In this document: positions 1-12,724 of the stretch, one piece after another
Position numbering within the stretch: the stretch's first letter is position 1
Layout: each line of letters opens with the position of its first letter
NCBI GenBank assembly: GCA_003665825.1
Contig: QPFY01000010.1
Location: 1,240,001 to 1,304,000, forward strand
Source of the DNA: Microbotryum silenes-acaulis
Taxonomy: Eukaryota; Basidiomycota; Microbotryomycetes; Microbotryales; Microbotryaceae
DNA length: 64,000 nucleotides
Reading direction: 5' to 3'
The notes under the pieces: generated by a model
What the model saw: only the letters and a program-made list of their open reading frames with translations
Database searches by the model: none
Told to the model about the DNA's origin: nothing
Translations under genes and position numbers: made by a program

Positions 1-1127
1 GGCGCGTGGACAGGAGGCGCATCGATTGCTTTAATTGATCGAGCGATCGAAAATGATCATGACGCGACGCGCGGTGCATCCTTTCAGTCGCTGCACACCA
101 AGCTGATTGTGCACTGCCTCGCCGTCGAGGAAGCGATCTCGATGTATCACTAGGAGGCCCGCTGCCACGGTGGATTTTCTCATCACTATTTCAGGATATT
201 TCGTTTCGAATGAGGACGGCGCGCTGAAGATTCTTTTTCGGAAAGAAAGGGAGCCTAAAAATTATATGGCGATAGGAGTCCATGATGTGTGACCACGCCA
301 TTAAGCGGTTTGGTGGGTGGTGGTCTTTTTGCTCGGCGGTGCCTGCCCCGCGATTGCCGCCGTATGCCGTCCGCCGTCTTTGCCAGTCTCAGCCCGTTTC
401 ATGTTAAGGCCACGGCGCCGGCCGCGACGACATCGCTCTCTCGCTCTCTCGCTCTCCTCCGCTTTCTTTCCCTCGTCCTCTCGCGCTCACCGACGCTCTC
501 TCCCCGATCGTCTGTGTTTCTCAACCTCGTCAAGTGTTCAGTGTTACCCCTGGCTCAGTTGAGTGCCCTCGCTCCTCGCGTCGACCGTCGTTTGGTCAGG
601 TGTCGTGTGCCCGTTCCTGAGCCCCACTGCGACGCGGCGATTGGCGGCCTCGCCTTGTCGCAGCCTTTGCATAGCGCCGATGGCGATTGGTCGCTCGAGC
701 CTTGCTTGCGTTGAGCTCTCTGGATGCCGTGCTTGACATGTTTGAGATGGCCTAGAGTGGGCTCTACTTGGGCCATCGCCCCCGCTGAAACCCAAAGGGT
801 GTCACTCTTCTGAGCCACGCAATCGTGCGGAACTACATGGACCACTCCCGATTCTCGCTTGCGAATGTCCCGCTTCCTCCGTACACATCTACTACCGCGA
901 TGGGTACTGATCTCGTGATTTGTTCCTTTTCCTTTTCCGCACCACCCCTTTTTCGGCCAAAAAGGCTCGGCGCTGTCAAAAGAAGCCCCTTTTGATCGAG
1001 CCCCTACGCGGATCTGTGACGTCGTTTCGGCAAAACTCGACCGGATACACGCTTCGATAGCTTCAGGAGGCACTCAAGGGAACCCCCCCCCCCCAGGAAA
1101 CGCCAAGAGTTCCGCCCACGCCCAAGC
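1..1127. other. Intergenic, upstream of the Nudix gene
   Basis: I see no gene I can support. The reading frames here are GC-rich and low in complexity, overlap on both strands and match no family I recognise. A C-run of about 12 lies at 1084-1095, about 35 bp before the next start codon, and is probably in its 5' leader. Confidence 0.5.
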
Positions 1128-3195
1128 ATGTCGAGCCCTCCTGATTCGCCGCGCGATGCTCGCCCATCCATCTTTGACGACTTGCCCCCCAACCCTCGCA
1201 TCTTACCCCTCCCACCGGGGACCTACACGATCCTGCCTGTTGTCGAAAAGTGCGACAACTTTGAATTGCCCCGTGGTCCTTGGAAGGCGAGTGATTGTAG
1301 GAAGAGGAGGGAGGCGCATTCGCAGGCTTTTGCGCCAAAGTCGGCGATGAAGAGGACCGAGTCTCACAACGAGGTCGATTCGAGTGCGTTGGATATTGAT
1401 GACGAGAATGATGACGAGGATGATGACGATGAGGTCAATGAAGGCACGAACAGCTCTACGGCTGAGTTCGACAAAGAATTCCTGTGCCCTTTCTTCGTCG
1501 AGCTCCCTCGTACCTCGGGTACCCCGACCCCCGTCGTCGCTTCCGCACCTGCTTCAAGGCGTGGGTCAGCCTCGCCGACGTCGTCGAATCATGGTCGTCC
1601 TTCTTTCAGTCGTTTGACCCCGATGCCGACCCTTCGCTCGAGTTCACCTACGTCTTCGCCCGCGCCGATGCGTTCACCTTTGTTTTCGGACTCGGGCAAA
1701 GCCCAGAAGACGCCCGAGCAACCGATCGGTTTCCTACGTCCATCAATCGTTCAAGCTATGATCGAGGATAATCGCAAGCTCGTGAGCATCAACATTCGTC
1801 CCGTTTGGTCCTTCCTCCCGCCCGTTAGGTTCCCTCGACCCATTCAAACGAGGAGGAGGTCCTCGACGGCCGGGACGCCGAGGTCCGGTGGTAATTCGAG
1901 AAGGAACAGTCATTTGGTGTTGAGTTTGGGACCGAGTGCGGGTGGTAGTACAGCGGGTTCGGGAACGAATACGCCCGGTGGGGTTGGATCTTCGGATGCA
2001 ACGAGTCCGAGTTCGAATGGGGGAGTGGGCGCGTTGAAGGACGTCATTGAGGGCTTGCGCAACATCGCTGCAACGGGACATGATGGCTTGAACGGGAATG
2101 GCTTTGGGAATTACCTTGATCCCGACGAGGCGGCCGATAAGGTGTATGCCGTCGGTTTCGAGGATTGGGTCAATGGCGGTGGGCCGCAGTTGAGGGGCGA
2201 GCATATCGATCGTTTGGTCAGGAACTGGAAGGGCGCGGGCAAATTTGAGGAATGCTTGGGTGGTGAGTTGTATCAAGAACACAGTTTCCACAAGAGCTTT
2301 GAATACTGTTACTGAAGATTGAAATGCTTTCTGACCAGGCTGGAGGAACGAGCTCTACACCGTCTACGGCCCCAAGTCGCACGGCGCGGACGAGAACCCC
2401 CTTCCTGGCAGCAACGTCGCTTTCACCATGGAACGTGCCGCATGTGCCCTGTTTGGCCTGACGACCTTTGGTGTGCACTGCACTGGTGAGCACCGACAAA
2501 GCGGTATCGTGATTGTATTGTGATCGGGAGCTGATTCCGGGAATGCTTGCGGGTTCACAGCTTATGTCGAGGAGGAAGGCGAGCCGGTCAAGTTTTGGGT
2601 CCCTCGTCGAGCGGCGACGAAGCAGACGTGAGTCGTTTCTTTCTTTAGCACTCTAGTGTGTCTTGGAACGTCCCCTTCCTGACTCTTCCCTTCGCCGTTG
2701 CTCTCACCCAGCTGGCCCTCGTTCCTCGACAACACCGTCGCAGGTGGGATCACGGCCGGTGACTCACCGCGCGAATCCGTGATTCGCGAATGCGCCGAAG
2801 AAGCGTCCCTCCCTCCCGCCTACGTCGCTCGTCACCTCCGTTCAACGGGTTGCGTCGTCTACACCTATCGCACCGACCACGGCTGGATCCAACCTGAAGT
2901 TCAATACGTCTATGACCTACGTCTTGAATCGCCACAAAAGCTCGGACAGGAAGGGTTAGAAGTCGTAATCCCCACGTGCAATCCGGACGACGGCGAAGTC
3001 GAGTCGTTCGAACTGATGGATCTGGAAGAGGTGTTGAGGAGGTTGATCGTCGAGGACGAGTTCAAGCCGAACTGCGGACTCGTCGTCGTTGATTGGTTGT
3101 TGAGGCATGGCTGGTTCCCGTTCGAGGCCGATACGAGGTACTTGGACGTCGTGACGAGGTTGAGGAGGAGCTTGGTGTTGCCTGCTCCGGCTTGA
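1128..3195 (+). CDS. DUF4743-Nudix hydrolase (YJR142W type, thiamine-diphosphate-related)
   Basis: Four exons (1128-2262, 2339-2485, 2561-2627, 2712-3195) join in frame to 610 residues. The N-terminal half is a DUF4743 domain ending in YAVGFEDWVNGG, HIDRLVRNW and GGWRNELYTVYGP. The C-terminal half is a Nudix domain with box GGITAGDSPRESVIRECAEE. This domain pair defines the family of yeast YJR142W and plant Nudix 20/24. Known members hydrolyse thiamine diphosphate and its damaged oxo/oxy forms, so a thiamine-cofactor housekeeping role in the cytosol is inferred. The first exon is long for the family because DUF4743 is split by an acidic D/E run (near residue 90) and two Ser/Pro/Thr/Gly-rich stretches. 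The first two introns start GTGAGT/GTGAGC and the third GTGAGT, all ending in CAG. Confidence 0.88.
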
Positions 3196-3599
3196 GGGGT
3201 GGGAGGTCGGAAGTCGGGTCTGTGCGAGAGAGAGGAGGGAGGAGGGAGTATATATACGATCTGATCCGTCGACTCCAAGTTTCTTTTCTTTCTTTCTTGC
3301 TGTTTAGTTTTACGTCAGATTTTTTTCTTCTTCTTTCTTTTGGTTTGGTATTTCTCCCCTTCTATTACTGCTTATTTGCTTTGTTAATATCGAAACGTCT
3401 TGCACATGATTGAATTGGGTTGAAAGGAGGAGGGGGGGGGTGTCGGCCCCACTTGGGCGCTCGTAGTAGTGTGCGAAGCGAGTTCGCCTCTGTGACTCTC
3501 TCGCTCTTCTCCTACGGTTCCAGAGGCTACCACACCTACCTCGGTCGAACACGTGCCGATCGAACGACCATCAAGGCGCACTCTCGATTTCGATTGGGG
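3196..3599. other. Nudix 3' region and JMJD7 leader
   Basis: T-rich sequence with several TTTCTTT runs follows the Nudix stop and probably contains its polyadenylation region. The frame of the next gene is already open from 3420, so the first part of that protein could lie here. A G-run sits at 3433-3440. Confidence 0.35.
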
Positions 3600-5491
3600 A
3601 TGCAAGATCCGAGTGACATGCTTTCCAATAACGAAGCTCCGTCGCGAGAGGATTCAACTTGGACCTCAACTTGGACTTGTCTCACTTGTGGATCGAACCA
3701 TGACCGAGCTACGAAAGCATCCTCATCCTCATCCTCATCTTCATCTTCATCACCTCAAGACCGAAGCACCGTACTCCCCCACGTACACGTTCACGAACTT
3801 GCCCAACCCCAACGCTCCCTCGTCCCAACTCCAACTCAAACTCAAACTCAACTTCTACATTCCCTAAAGGACCTAATCGGATCATATCAAGCCCTCAACT
3901 CACGCACCGTCACCGAATTAAGTACCTTTCCTGGTGCGTTGGAATTTTGTAGAGATTTCGTAGGGGTGAATAGACCGGTGGTGATTAGGTCTTTTAAGGG
4001 AATGGGAGGGAAGGCGGACTCGGAAGTAAGGGAAGGGGTGGTGCCAAGGGCTTTGAGTAAGTGGGATAGAAATTATTTGGTGGAGAAGATGGGGGAGAGG
4101 AAAGTGGTTGTGGCTGTTAGTCCTAATGGGTACGTAGTTGAAGGAACCAGAACCAGGAACCAAGTCGGGTTTTTTTTTGGTTTTTTTTTTGTTGTTGTTC
4201 GGCTTGGCGAAATTGACTCTGACCTTTACGTTGTTGCGCGTACAGGAAAGCGGATTCGATCGTTCGGAACCCGAAGAATGGGAAGCAGTATTTCGTTGAA
4301 CCGGCCTGTGAGTCGAATACCTCAGGCTGCGCACGCACGGCCGCCCTCGTGATACCAGGGTAACAAACTGAAACCCTTTGTTTTTCCACCACCCGCAAAG
4401 CCGTCCAAATGGATCTCGCCACCCTCTTTCACCACCTCAACACACCTACGAATCCCGATTGTCCAAAGCCCGTTTATTACCTCCAATCCCAGAACGGTAA
4501 CTTGCAACCCAACCAAGATCTCGAACTTTTGTTGGAGGACGTAGGGGAAAAAGGACCCGAGTGGGCTAGGCAATCGTTCGGTACGTTTTTTGTTTTTGTT
4601 TTTCAAAAGTTCGGTTTGGCAGGGGGTTCGCCGAACGGTTTGACTGAGCTATCAAGGATGATTGATGATGGTGTCGTTGCGCGCCGTGCCCGCACGCTTC
4701 TTTTTGTACGGATTAAATTTAATAGGTACGGATCCGGACGCGGTGAATGTTTGGATAGGGGACGAAAGAAGTGAAACTTCCGTTCATAAAGGTTCGTTTT
4801 CACCCCCCCTTTTTTATTTATTTATTACGCACCAATCCCCTTCCAAGTTATGAATACTCACATCCCCCCCCCCGCCCCGCCCCAACTAAACTCTTTTCTA
4901 GACCCTTACGAGAATATTTACCTCGTCATACGAGGTACTAAAACTTTTACGCTTTACCCACCTACGGAATTTGCGTGTCTGCGGGAGAAGACTTATTCTC
5001 ATGCGAGGTGGGTGTTTGATGAGCAAAAGCAGGAGTTTGGGATCGTCCCAACGGAAGGAGTGGAGATCCCATGGTTGGGTGGTGGAAAGGTCAAGGTCAA
5101 GGTCAAGAGGGAAAGTATAAAAGGGAAGGAGTCGATCGGTATGGTGGAAGAGCTCTTTCACTCTGAATCGGATTCCGACTTTTTGGAAGCTTCCCATCTT
5201 GACGAAAGGTCACTTTCGAAAATGGACGACTTATCCCGTCCCCTTACCGTCGTCCTCAACGAAGGCGATTATCTTTACCTCCCTAGTCTTTGGTTCCATG
5301 CTGTACGGCAGGAGGGGGTGAAGCGCGACGACGCCGTCGACAGGAAAGATGGGGAGGATAGAGCGGTGATCGCTGTGAATTGGTGGTATGATATGAAGAT
5401 GCACGGCGACGGCTGGAGTATGAACGAGTTCCTCAGGGCGGTATCGAGGCTCGCTGTTGCCGATCAGAGGGAAGAGGAGGCGTCGAATTGA
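3600..5491 (+). CDS. JMJD7: JMJD7-like JmjC 2-oxoglutarate oxygenase
   Basis: Five exons (3600-4129, 4246-4307, 4401-4580, 4726-4791, 4902-5491) give about 475 residues. The JmjC domain starts near LIGSYQALNSRTVTEL and includes FCRDFVGVNRPVVIRSF. It continues with VAVSPNGKADSIV, then WARQSFGTDPDAVNVWIG, the iron-binding HxD in SVHKDPYENIY, and the distal His in LYLPSLWFHAVRQ followed by IAVNWWYDMKM. This order matches JMJD7, a lysyl hydroxylase acting on DRG-type GTPases in animals. The substrate here is inferred. The HKD motif is created across an intron (aaa g | ac). The start is uncertain: 3420 and 3621 are also in frame. The N-terminal extension has a poly-Ser tract from a TCATCC-type microsatellite (3719-3757). 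A roughly 60-residue charged insertion precedes the distal His. Confidence 0.82.
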
Positions 5492-6011
5492 GAGCCAGTA
5501 CTACAGATTGGGAGCATGAGCTTGATAGTGCAGAGCAGAGGCAGAAAGGACGCTGTAGTTACGCACGCAGGAAGAACAAAAATAATGTGCATGGAAAGAA
5601 AAAGAGGCAAGGAGGCGAAACTTGATTCGAAAAAAAGAGAGAAGAAAATAGCTAGACCTAGAAAGAGACTAGATGGAATCGGAAGGTGGATGGGAAGCCC
5701 GAGATGGAGGACAGGACATAAAAGCAAGATGATGTAGTGGGGCACTGATGGGAGAGGGCGACCCGTATGTGCGGTGAGGTGGGAGGAGAAAGGGGAATTG
5801 CGGACAGAAAGGAGCGCGAGATCGAGGCGATGCCTGGTCGGAAGCTGTAGAAGAGGCGGAAGGAGAGGTCGGGAGCGTAGCCTCGTCGAATTGCGAGGCG
5901 GAATGACGAGTTGGGGGTAAAAGAGGAAGAAAAGAGTGTCCATGATCGAGATTGTCGTCGAAGGTAGGTCGAATCACGGCGCGCCAGAACGGTCAAGACC
6001 GAATCATCGAA
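5492..6011. other. Convergent intergenic region JMJD7/RAC1
   Basis: Contains the 3' ends of two convergent genes. The + strand is purine-rich. I see no coding exon with family similarity. Confidence 0.5.
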
Positions 6012-7159
6012 TCAACAGATGACGCAGGGCTTTGTCCTTTTCTTTTTATCTGTTGCCGCAGGAGCCAAGACGCATCGAATCGCTTCGTCAAAGACCGTCT
6101 TCAAGCCCTTTTGCGTCAAGGCCGAGCATTCCAAGTACCTGCGCAAGGGCCCGCAAAGCAGCTCAGCTCTCAGTTCGAACGAACTCTCTTCGAGCTCAGT
6201 CCTGTAAGAGGGGGGGGGGGCGTCCTACGCACCGAACGGCTCCGATATCTCTGGCCATTTGAGCGGCCTGTTGGTACGCGATCGGGGCCATCCGTCGTTC
6301 GCGCAACTTGTTGATCGTGTCGGCGTCTTCTCGTAAGTCCAATTTCGTGCCGACGAGGATCAAGGGGATGTTAGGCGCGTGGTGGCAGATCTCGGGGTAC
6401 CACTGTTGAAAAATAAAAATGGGACCTGAAGGCGTCAGAGTTTGGTTCGAATGCAATGAGTGTTTTGATTTTGAAAGCGCACCTTTGTCCTGACGTTCTC
6501 GAACGAAGGCGGCGAAACGAGCGAGAAGCAGATGAGAAACACGTCCGTTTGGGGGTAGGATAGGGGGCGCAGACGATCGTAATCCTCTTGACCGGCCGTG
6601 TCCCACAGTCCGAGGTTGATCGGTTTCCCGTCGACCATGACATTCGCCGAGCTGTGGTGGAGAGAGGGGGGAGGTTTGAGTGGTTAGATGAGGGAAGGTT
6701 GACTTCGAATGGACTGGGGGAAGCTGGGACTTGCTAGTTGTCGAATACGGTCGGAATGTATTCACCCTGGTGAGAAAATCGAAACCAAGCTCATCAGTGA
6801 TCCAGTTCGTGCCTAGGCGGGATCTCGAAATGGACTGACGGGGAAAGCGTTCTGATGAAGCCCGTAGATGAGGTAAAGAGTGACGCCGAGGGGGAGAGAG
6901 AGAGAGAGAGATCGCTATCAATATAACTCTTTCGAGGCATGCTCTCGTGAGGCTCGCAAGTCCAACGCTTACGGTCGTGTAAGAGATCAAGAGGCATGTC
7001 TATCGCAGTAAGATCCGTGCACCCAAGCCGTCAAGCCGTCAAATCAGCGGATCTCGGGAAGAGTGCTTCCTCGTGCTCTCGTGCTTGCGGGGGACTGACC
7101 TTTCCTACGGCACCATCACCTACGACGACGGTCTTGATCGACGAAGCGTTCTGCTGCAT
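6012..7159 (-). CDS. RAC1: Rac-type Rho GTPase
   Basis: Seven exons on the minus strand (7159-7100, 6999-6973, 6851-6840, 6766-6735, 6651-6483, 6402-6233, 6138-6012) total 597 nt and encode 198 residues. The P-loop is GDGAVGK (residues 14-20), switch I PTVFDNYSANV, switch [21 protein letters not shown], then VGTKLDL and [21 protein letters not shown] polybasic stretch DKKKRTK precedes the CAAX box [12 protein letters not shown] and the ECSALTQ segment favour Rac over Cdc42 or Rho1. Fungal Rac1 controls polarised growth and hyphal morphogenesis at the plasma membrane after prenylation. Exons 2 and 3 are only 27 and 12 nt long, and intron 4 uses a GC donor (GCAAGT). All other introns are GT-AG. 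Confidence 0.95.
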
Positions 7160-8682
7160 CGCGTGAGAAGCAGCCGGTTTGGGGAGTGAGGTTGGATCGG
7201 GTGTCGAGACGGAAAGGGGGAAGGGGGGGGGGACTGCGCGTGGGCGTGGAGGGAGGGGATCAGATATGAGACTCGGTCAGTTTTCCGTAGCGGGACGGTC
7301 CAAACGGTCGATCAGGGTCGATGAACAGTGTTGGGACGTGTTGAGTTTGGGTTGTCGGTGTTTGGATCGTATGGTGAGGTCGAGCATGCGCCTACATCTC
7401 CCGCCGCGATCAGATCCACACCGCGCCAACACCGCGCCAACACCGCGCCAACACCGCGCCAACACGACGCTCCAAGAGAGCCCGCCCGCCCAAAACGTCC
7501 CCGTGCGCGCGCACCACCCGGGTCGACCCACAGCTCCAGCGTCAGCGTCGACGGTCGACGTCGTGGGGGATGCCATCATCAAAATCAAGTCGTCCCTCAA
7601 GTCATGGTCCGTCGTCGTCCGTTGCCCGTTGCCCTTTCCTCCCCTCTTGGGCCGCCCAAGCGCGTCGGCTCAAGCTCATTTCATTCGCCCACGCCCCCGC
7701 CACGTCCCCCGTCCCCGTTCCCCATGCCCGTCCCCGTTCCCCCCGTCCCCCGCCGTCCCATCATCACCCAGCCGTGCCCGCTCGCTCTGGCTGGCTGGCT
7801 TACTCCCTTTGCACCGGACCCAGCTCGGCTCGGCTCGACTCACTCCCGGCAGCTAGCACACTTCACTCCACTCCACTGATCTGGGGTCTGGTCTGCTCTG
7901 ATCTCTGATCTGGTCCTACTCACGTTGACGTTGTTGATGAGTGGGTCGAGTGCAAGCCTAGTAGTTAGGTGGTGGTGGTGGTTTTGATAAAAGCAAATAA
8001 AAAAGAGTCGAAAAGTGTTCCGAGTCGAAGAGTCGGAGGTGCGTCACCTGGTGCAGAAAAATGACCAACTGAATAAAAAAAATAAAAAAAAAGAGGTGTG
8101 GTGTGCTTTTTTTTTAGGTGCGTGCCGTGGAACCGAAAACCGAACCCGAACCGAACGGACGATAAACCGAAGAGCGACGAACCCTCTCCCGCGCAAGAGC
8201 CCGCGCCCAGAAAACTGACGGACTCTTTGACGGACTGCAAATGCAAGGCAAATGCAGGCAAATGCTCTCTAGCTCACGAACTGATAACTCGGGGCCACGC
8301 GCGCCCGTCTTTGGTAATAAAGTTGGCTTTAGGGGCTCATCTTCCTACCAAGTAGATTGGGGTTATTCCGAGCATGTTTTCTTTAAAAGTTTTTTTAAAA
8401 AAGGGGGGCGACTGGCATCATCGAGGGAGTCGATCGGCCGGACCCTCCCTCACCTCGCCGCGTTTCATCGCGGACGCTCGGTGGTAGGCTCACGTGGCTC
8501 GGGGACGATCTTTCCCCCGTTGAGATCACATCACACGGTAGCACGAAAAAGCCATGGTACGATCCCAAAATAATCATATTCACACTGCCCCAAGACCACT
8601 TTTCGTTTGCGGAGCTCGTACCCAGAAATTCGGCGTACGAGAGGCCACGCCGAAAACTTTCCCCGCCCCCAACCCTCAGCCC
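7160..8682. other. RAC1 upstream region and LYS1 3' region
   Basis: About 1.5 kb without a supportable gene. The first 750 bp are very GC- and CT-rich, with long but low-complexity open frames. A direct 11-bp repeat lies at 7422-7466. Further on are T- and A-runs (8045-8117) and an AT-rich stretch near 8380-8400. The half next to RAC1 is probably its promoter. Confidence 0.45.
7422..7466. repeat. 11-bp tandem repeat, four copies
   Basis: The unit CACCGCGCCAA is repeated head to tail four times about 260 bp upstream of the RAC1 start codon. It is a simple minisatellite with no coding support. Confidence 0.85.
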
Positions 8683-10360
<1,678 letters not shown>

Positions 10361-11003
10361 TTGGGATCGAAGTTTTTCGGGTTGGGATGAGGCGGAGTTA
10401 GTTAGTAAGGAAGCCCGCGTTATTAGGACTTGGGGTCGCCGCGGCAGCCCTCGGCAGCCTGGATCGGCTCGAGCGGTCGAGTCAAAAGTAAACAAAAAAA
10501 TGGGGGAAAGGATTTTCATTCAAAAATCAGCCAAGTACGAATTCGAGCTCGGATTAAGCGCAAGGGTTCTCACCTGACGACCTGACGGGGGCTTATTCTT
10601 TTTATCACATCGGGATGATGATGATTCCATCGAGACCAAAAGTTCTGTACCTCTTTGCAAAAAAAACAAAAACAACCCCACCCGCCGATCACTTCACTTC
10701 AATGTGCATGCACGTTGGGCTGCCGCCTTAAATTGGGAGCGTTCGCGTCGGCCATCGTACGTCGAAAACGCTCGAAAATTAAGAAAACTCCGAAGAATTT
10801 CCAGGGGGCGCTCTAACTACGAAAACGACGGGACGTTTTGAGTCTTCGTAAAAGAGAGAAAGACTCCAAAAACAATTGTTGTTTTTTTTTCTTCAAAGAA
10901 AAGCGTTGCGAAAGAGTCATACGCGGACGACGGGTATACGTCAATCGATCTCTTTTTTCATCATTTTGCGCGTACGGGAGGCCCGTCATCTACTTTCTAC
11001 TTT
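10361..11003. other. LYS1 upstream region / PRO3 3' region
   Basis: About 640 bp holding the LYS1 promoter and the PRO3 terminator region, both minus-strand genes. It contains short A-runs (10655-10675). I see no coding exon. Confidence 0.45.
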
Positions 11004-12453
11004 TTACTTGTTGACCCCACTCTGCCCTAAACCCGCAGCGTGCAATGCAGTCGCCTGAATACACCTCGCTACTGTGGACCGAACGCGTCCATCTTCTAGA
11101 GCGAGCAGGCCGGCGATCGTACATCCACCTGGAGCTGGGAAGTGGAAGAAACAACATGGGTGGGTGGGGTTTGGTCAAGAGGGGCTTTTTGAAAAAGGGG
11201 AAAGGGGGGGAGGTAGAAAAGATGATGCGTATGCGTACTAGTGACGGAATCTTTGAGCGCGGCGGGATGCATCCCCGTTTGGAGCACCATACGTGCTGCA
11301 CCTTGCATAGCTACGATACGTGCAAAGAACCGAACCGAACGAAATCAGTTCAAAAAGCAAAGTGAGGCGTTGGGGGTCACTTTTTCGAACTTCGTCCCCC
11401 CCCCCCCCCCCCCGTGACTTTGGACGTACTTTGAGCAGCCAATTCCAACGCTTCGCTCCTTGGCAAACCCATCATCACTCCACCATCGGCGATCGCTTCG
11501 AGGACGAGACATACGAACGCGGGTCCGGATCCACAGACCGCCGTTACGGCGTCAAAGTGCTGATTTCCGAGGGAGGAGAGGGAGTGAAGGTGTTAGTTGG
11601 AGAGAGGGAGAGAGAGAGAGATAGCGGCGTGGGAGGATATGAAATCTACCTTTTCATCCATGAAACGACACCTGCCTAACGGGGTGAACAACGCCAGAAG
11701 GATGTCCCTGTTCTTGGGTGTTTCAGGATCGGATGGGGATAGGGATGAGAGGACGGTCATGCCTTCTCGGATCTGCCGGAGATGGGGTCAGCTTTCTTAC
11801 GATCAGGAGTAAGGTTGAACCACGGGGGGGGGGGCTCACTTTGGAAGGCGTATTCGGCATCGCCCTCACTACCGTACAACTCTTGGGCACCCATTCCCTA
11901 TATTGACTTATGGTCGTACCGGCCAGAATGGAAATCAACAGCTTGCCTTGCAAAGCCTCGTACATTCCAGGAGCTTGGAGGAGCGAAGAGGCCATTTGGG
12001 GTTTGCAGCAGAGGAGGATGACGGAGGAGGAAGCGACACCGGTGGTATTGTCGTCGGATTGAACGACTTGGACGGTCGAACCGAGGGGACCGTGGTCGCG
12101 GAAGGTGCGGCGAAGTTTCTTGGCGGATTCGGAGCGATTGACCGTCGCGATGAAGCTGGGTCGCGGACGGGCAGTCAGCGCCAGTACATGACTCCAACAC
12201 CCGCACCTGAAAGCTGAAAGCTGAAAGGGTGCACCTACCGATCCGGCAACGAATCCGGATTACTCGGATCGAGGATTAGACTCCCCATTGGTGTAGAAGG
12301 TCCGGTCTCGCGAGCATTGTTGGCATTCTGATTCTGATTCTGATTCTGATTCTGATCGTGGGCGTTGTTCGGGAACGAGAGGTGGTCGAGCACGCCGGAA
12401 AGGATGGCGACGCCCATCGTGCCGCAGCCGAGGATGCAGAGTTGGTAGGGCAT
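11004..12453 (-). CDS. PRO3: Pyrroline-5-carboxylate reductase
   Basis: Six exons on the minus strand (12453-12239, 12155-11840, 11772-11650, 11559-11430, 11310-11239, 11134-11004) give 328 residues. The Rossmann motif is [16 protein letters not shown] at the N-terminus. Later come [85 protein letters not shown] and the signature [14 protein letters not shown], which is rebuilt across the last intron. The enzyme reduces P5C to proline with NAD(P)H in the cytosol. It is about 40 residues longer than yeast Pro3, partly from an Asn-Gln repeat (from CAGAAT-type repeats near 12320-12360) after the Rossmann start. Intron 4 holds an 18-nt homopolymer (11396-11413). Confidence 0.96.
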
Positions 12454-12724
12454 GCTGGGTTGAGGTGGAGGGTGGGAGGAGGTGGGGGTTCGATCGAGAG
12501 AAGAGAGAAGAGACGGGAGGCGGAGGACGAGTGGGGGAATTAATTAGTCTCAATTGACCATTACCACCCGGCGACTAATCCGTAGTAAGCCACGGGCTGA
12601 CCGGTGACTTTTTCCTCGCTCGTCGTCGCAATTGGAAAGATTGATCGCTTCTGCTCGTGTTCCTCCACACTTTCCCACACCTCCCACCCTCCTCAACCCA
12701 ACACACACACACACACTCCCCACG
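12454..12724. promoter_or_regulatory. Bidirectional promoter region PRO3 / uL24m
   Basis: The start codons of the divergent genes PRO3 (-) and uL24m (+) are 271 bp apart, so both promoters must share this interval. It includes a CA dinucleotide run (12701-12715) directly before the uL24m start codon. No specific factor site is claimed. Confidence 0.55.

Noticed and set aside
107..1073. Overlapping open frames on both strands upstream of the Nudix gene
   Set aside because: Low-complexity, no family similarity, no splice-consistent extension; typical of GC-rich DNA with few chance stops.
7179..7908. Three long + frames rich in Pro, Arg and Ser upstream of RAC1
   Set aside because: They overlap in all frames, cover a tandem repeat and show no conserved motif; better read as promoter DNA.
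11045..11365. A 106-codon + frame
   Set aside because: It lies antisense to PRO3 exons 5 and 6 and the intron between them, whose protein is clearly conserved on the minus strand.
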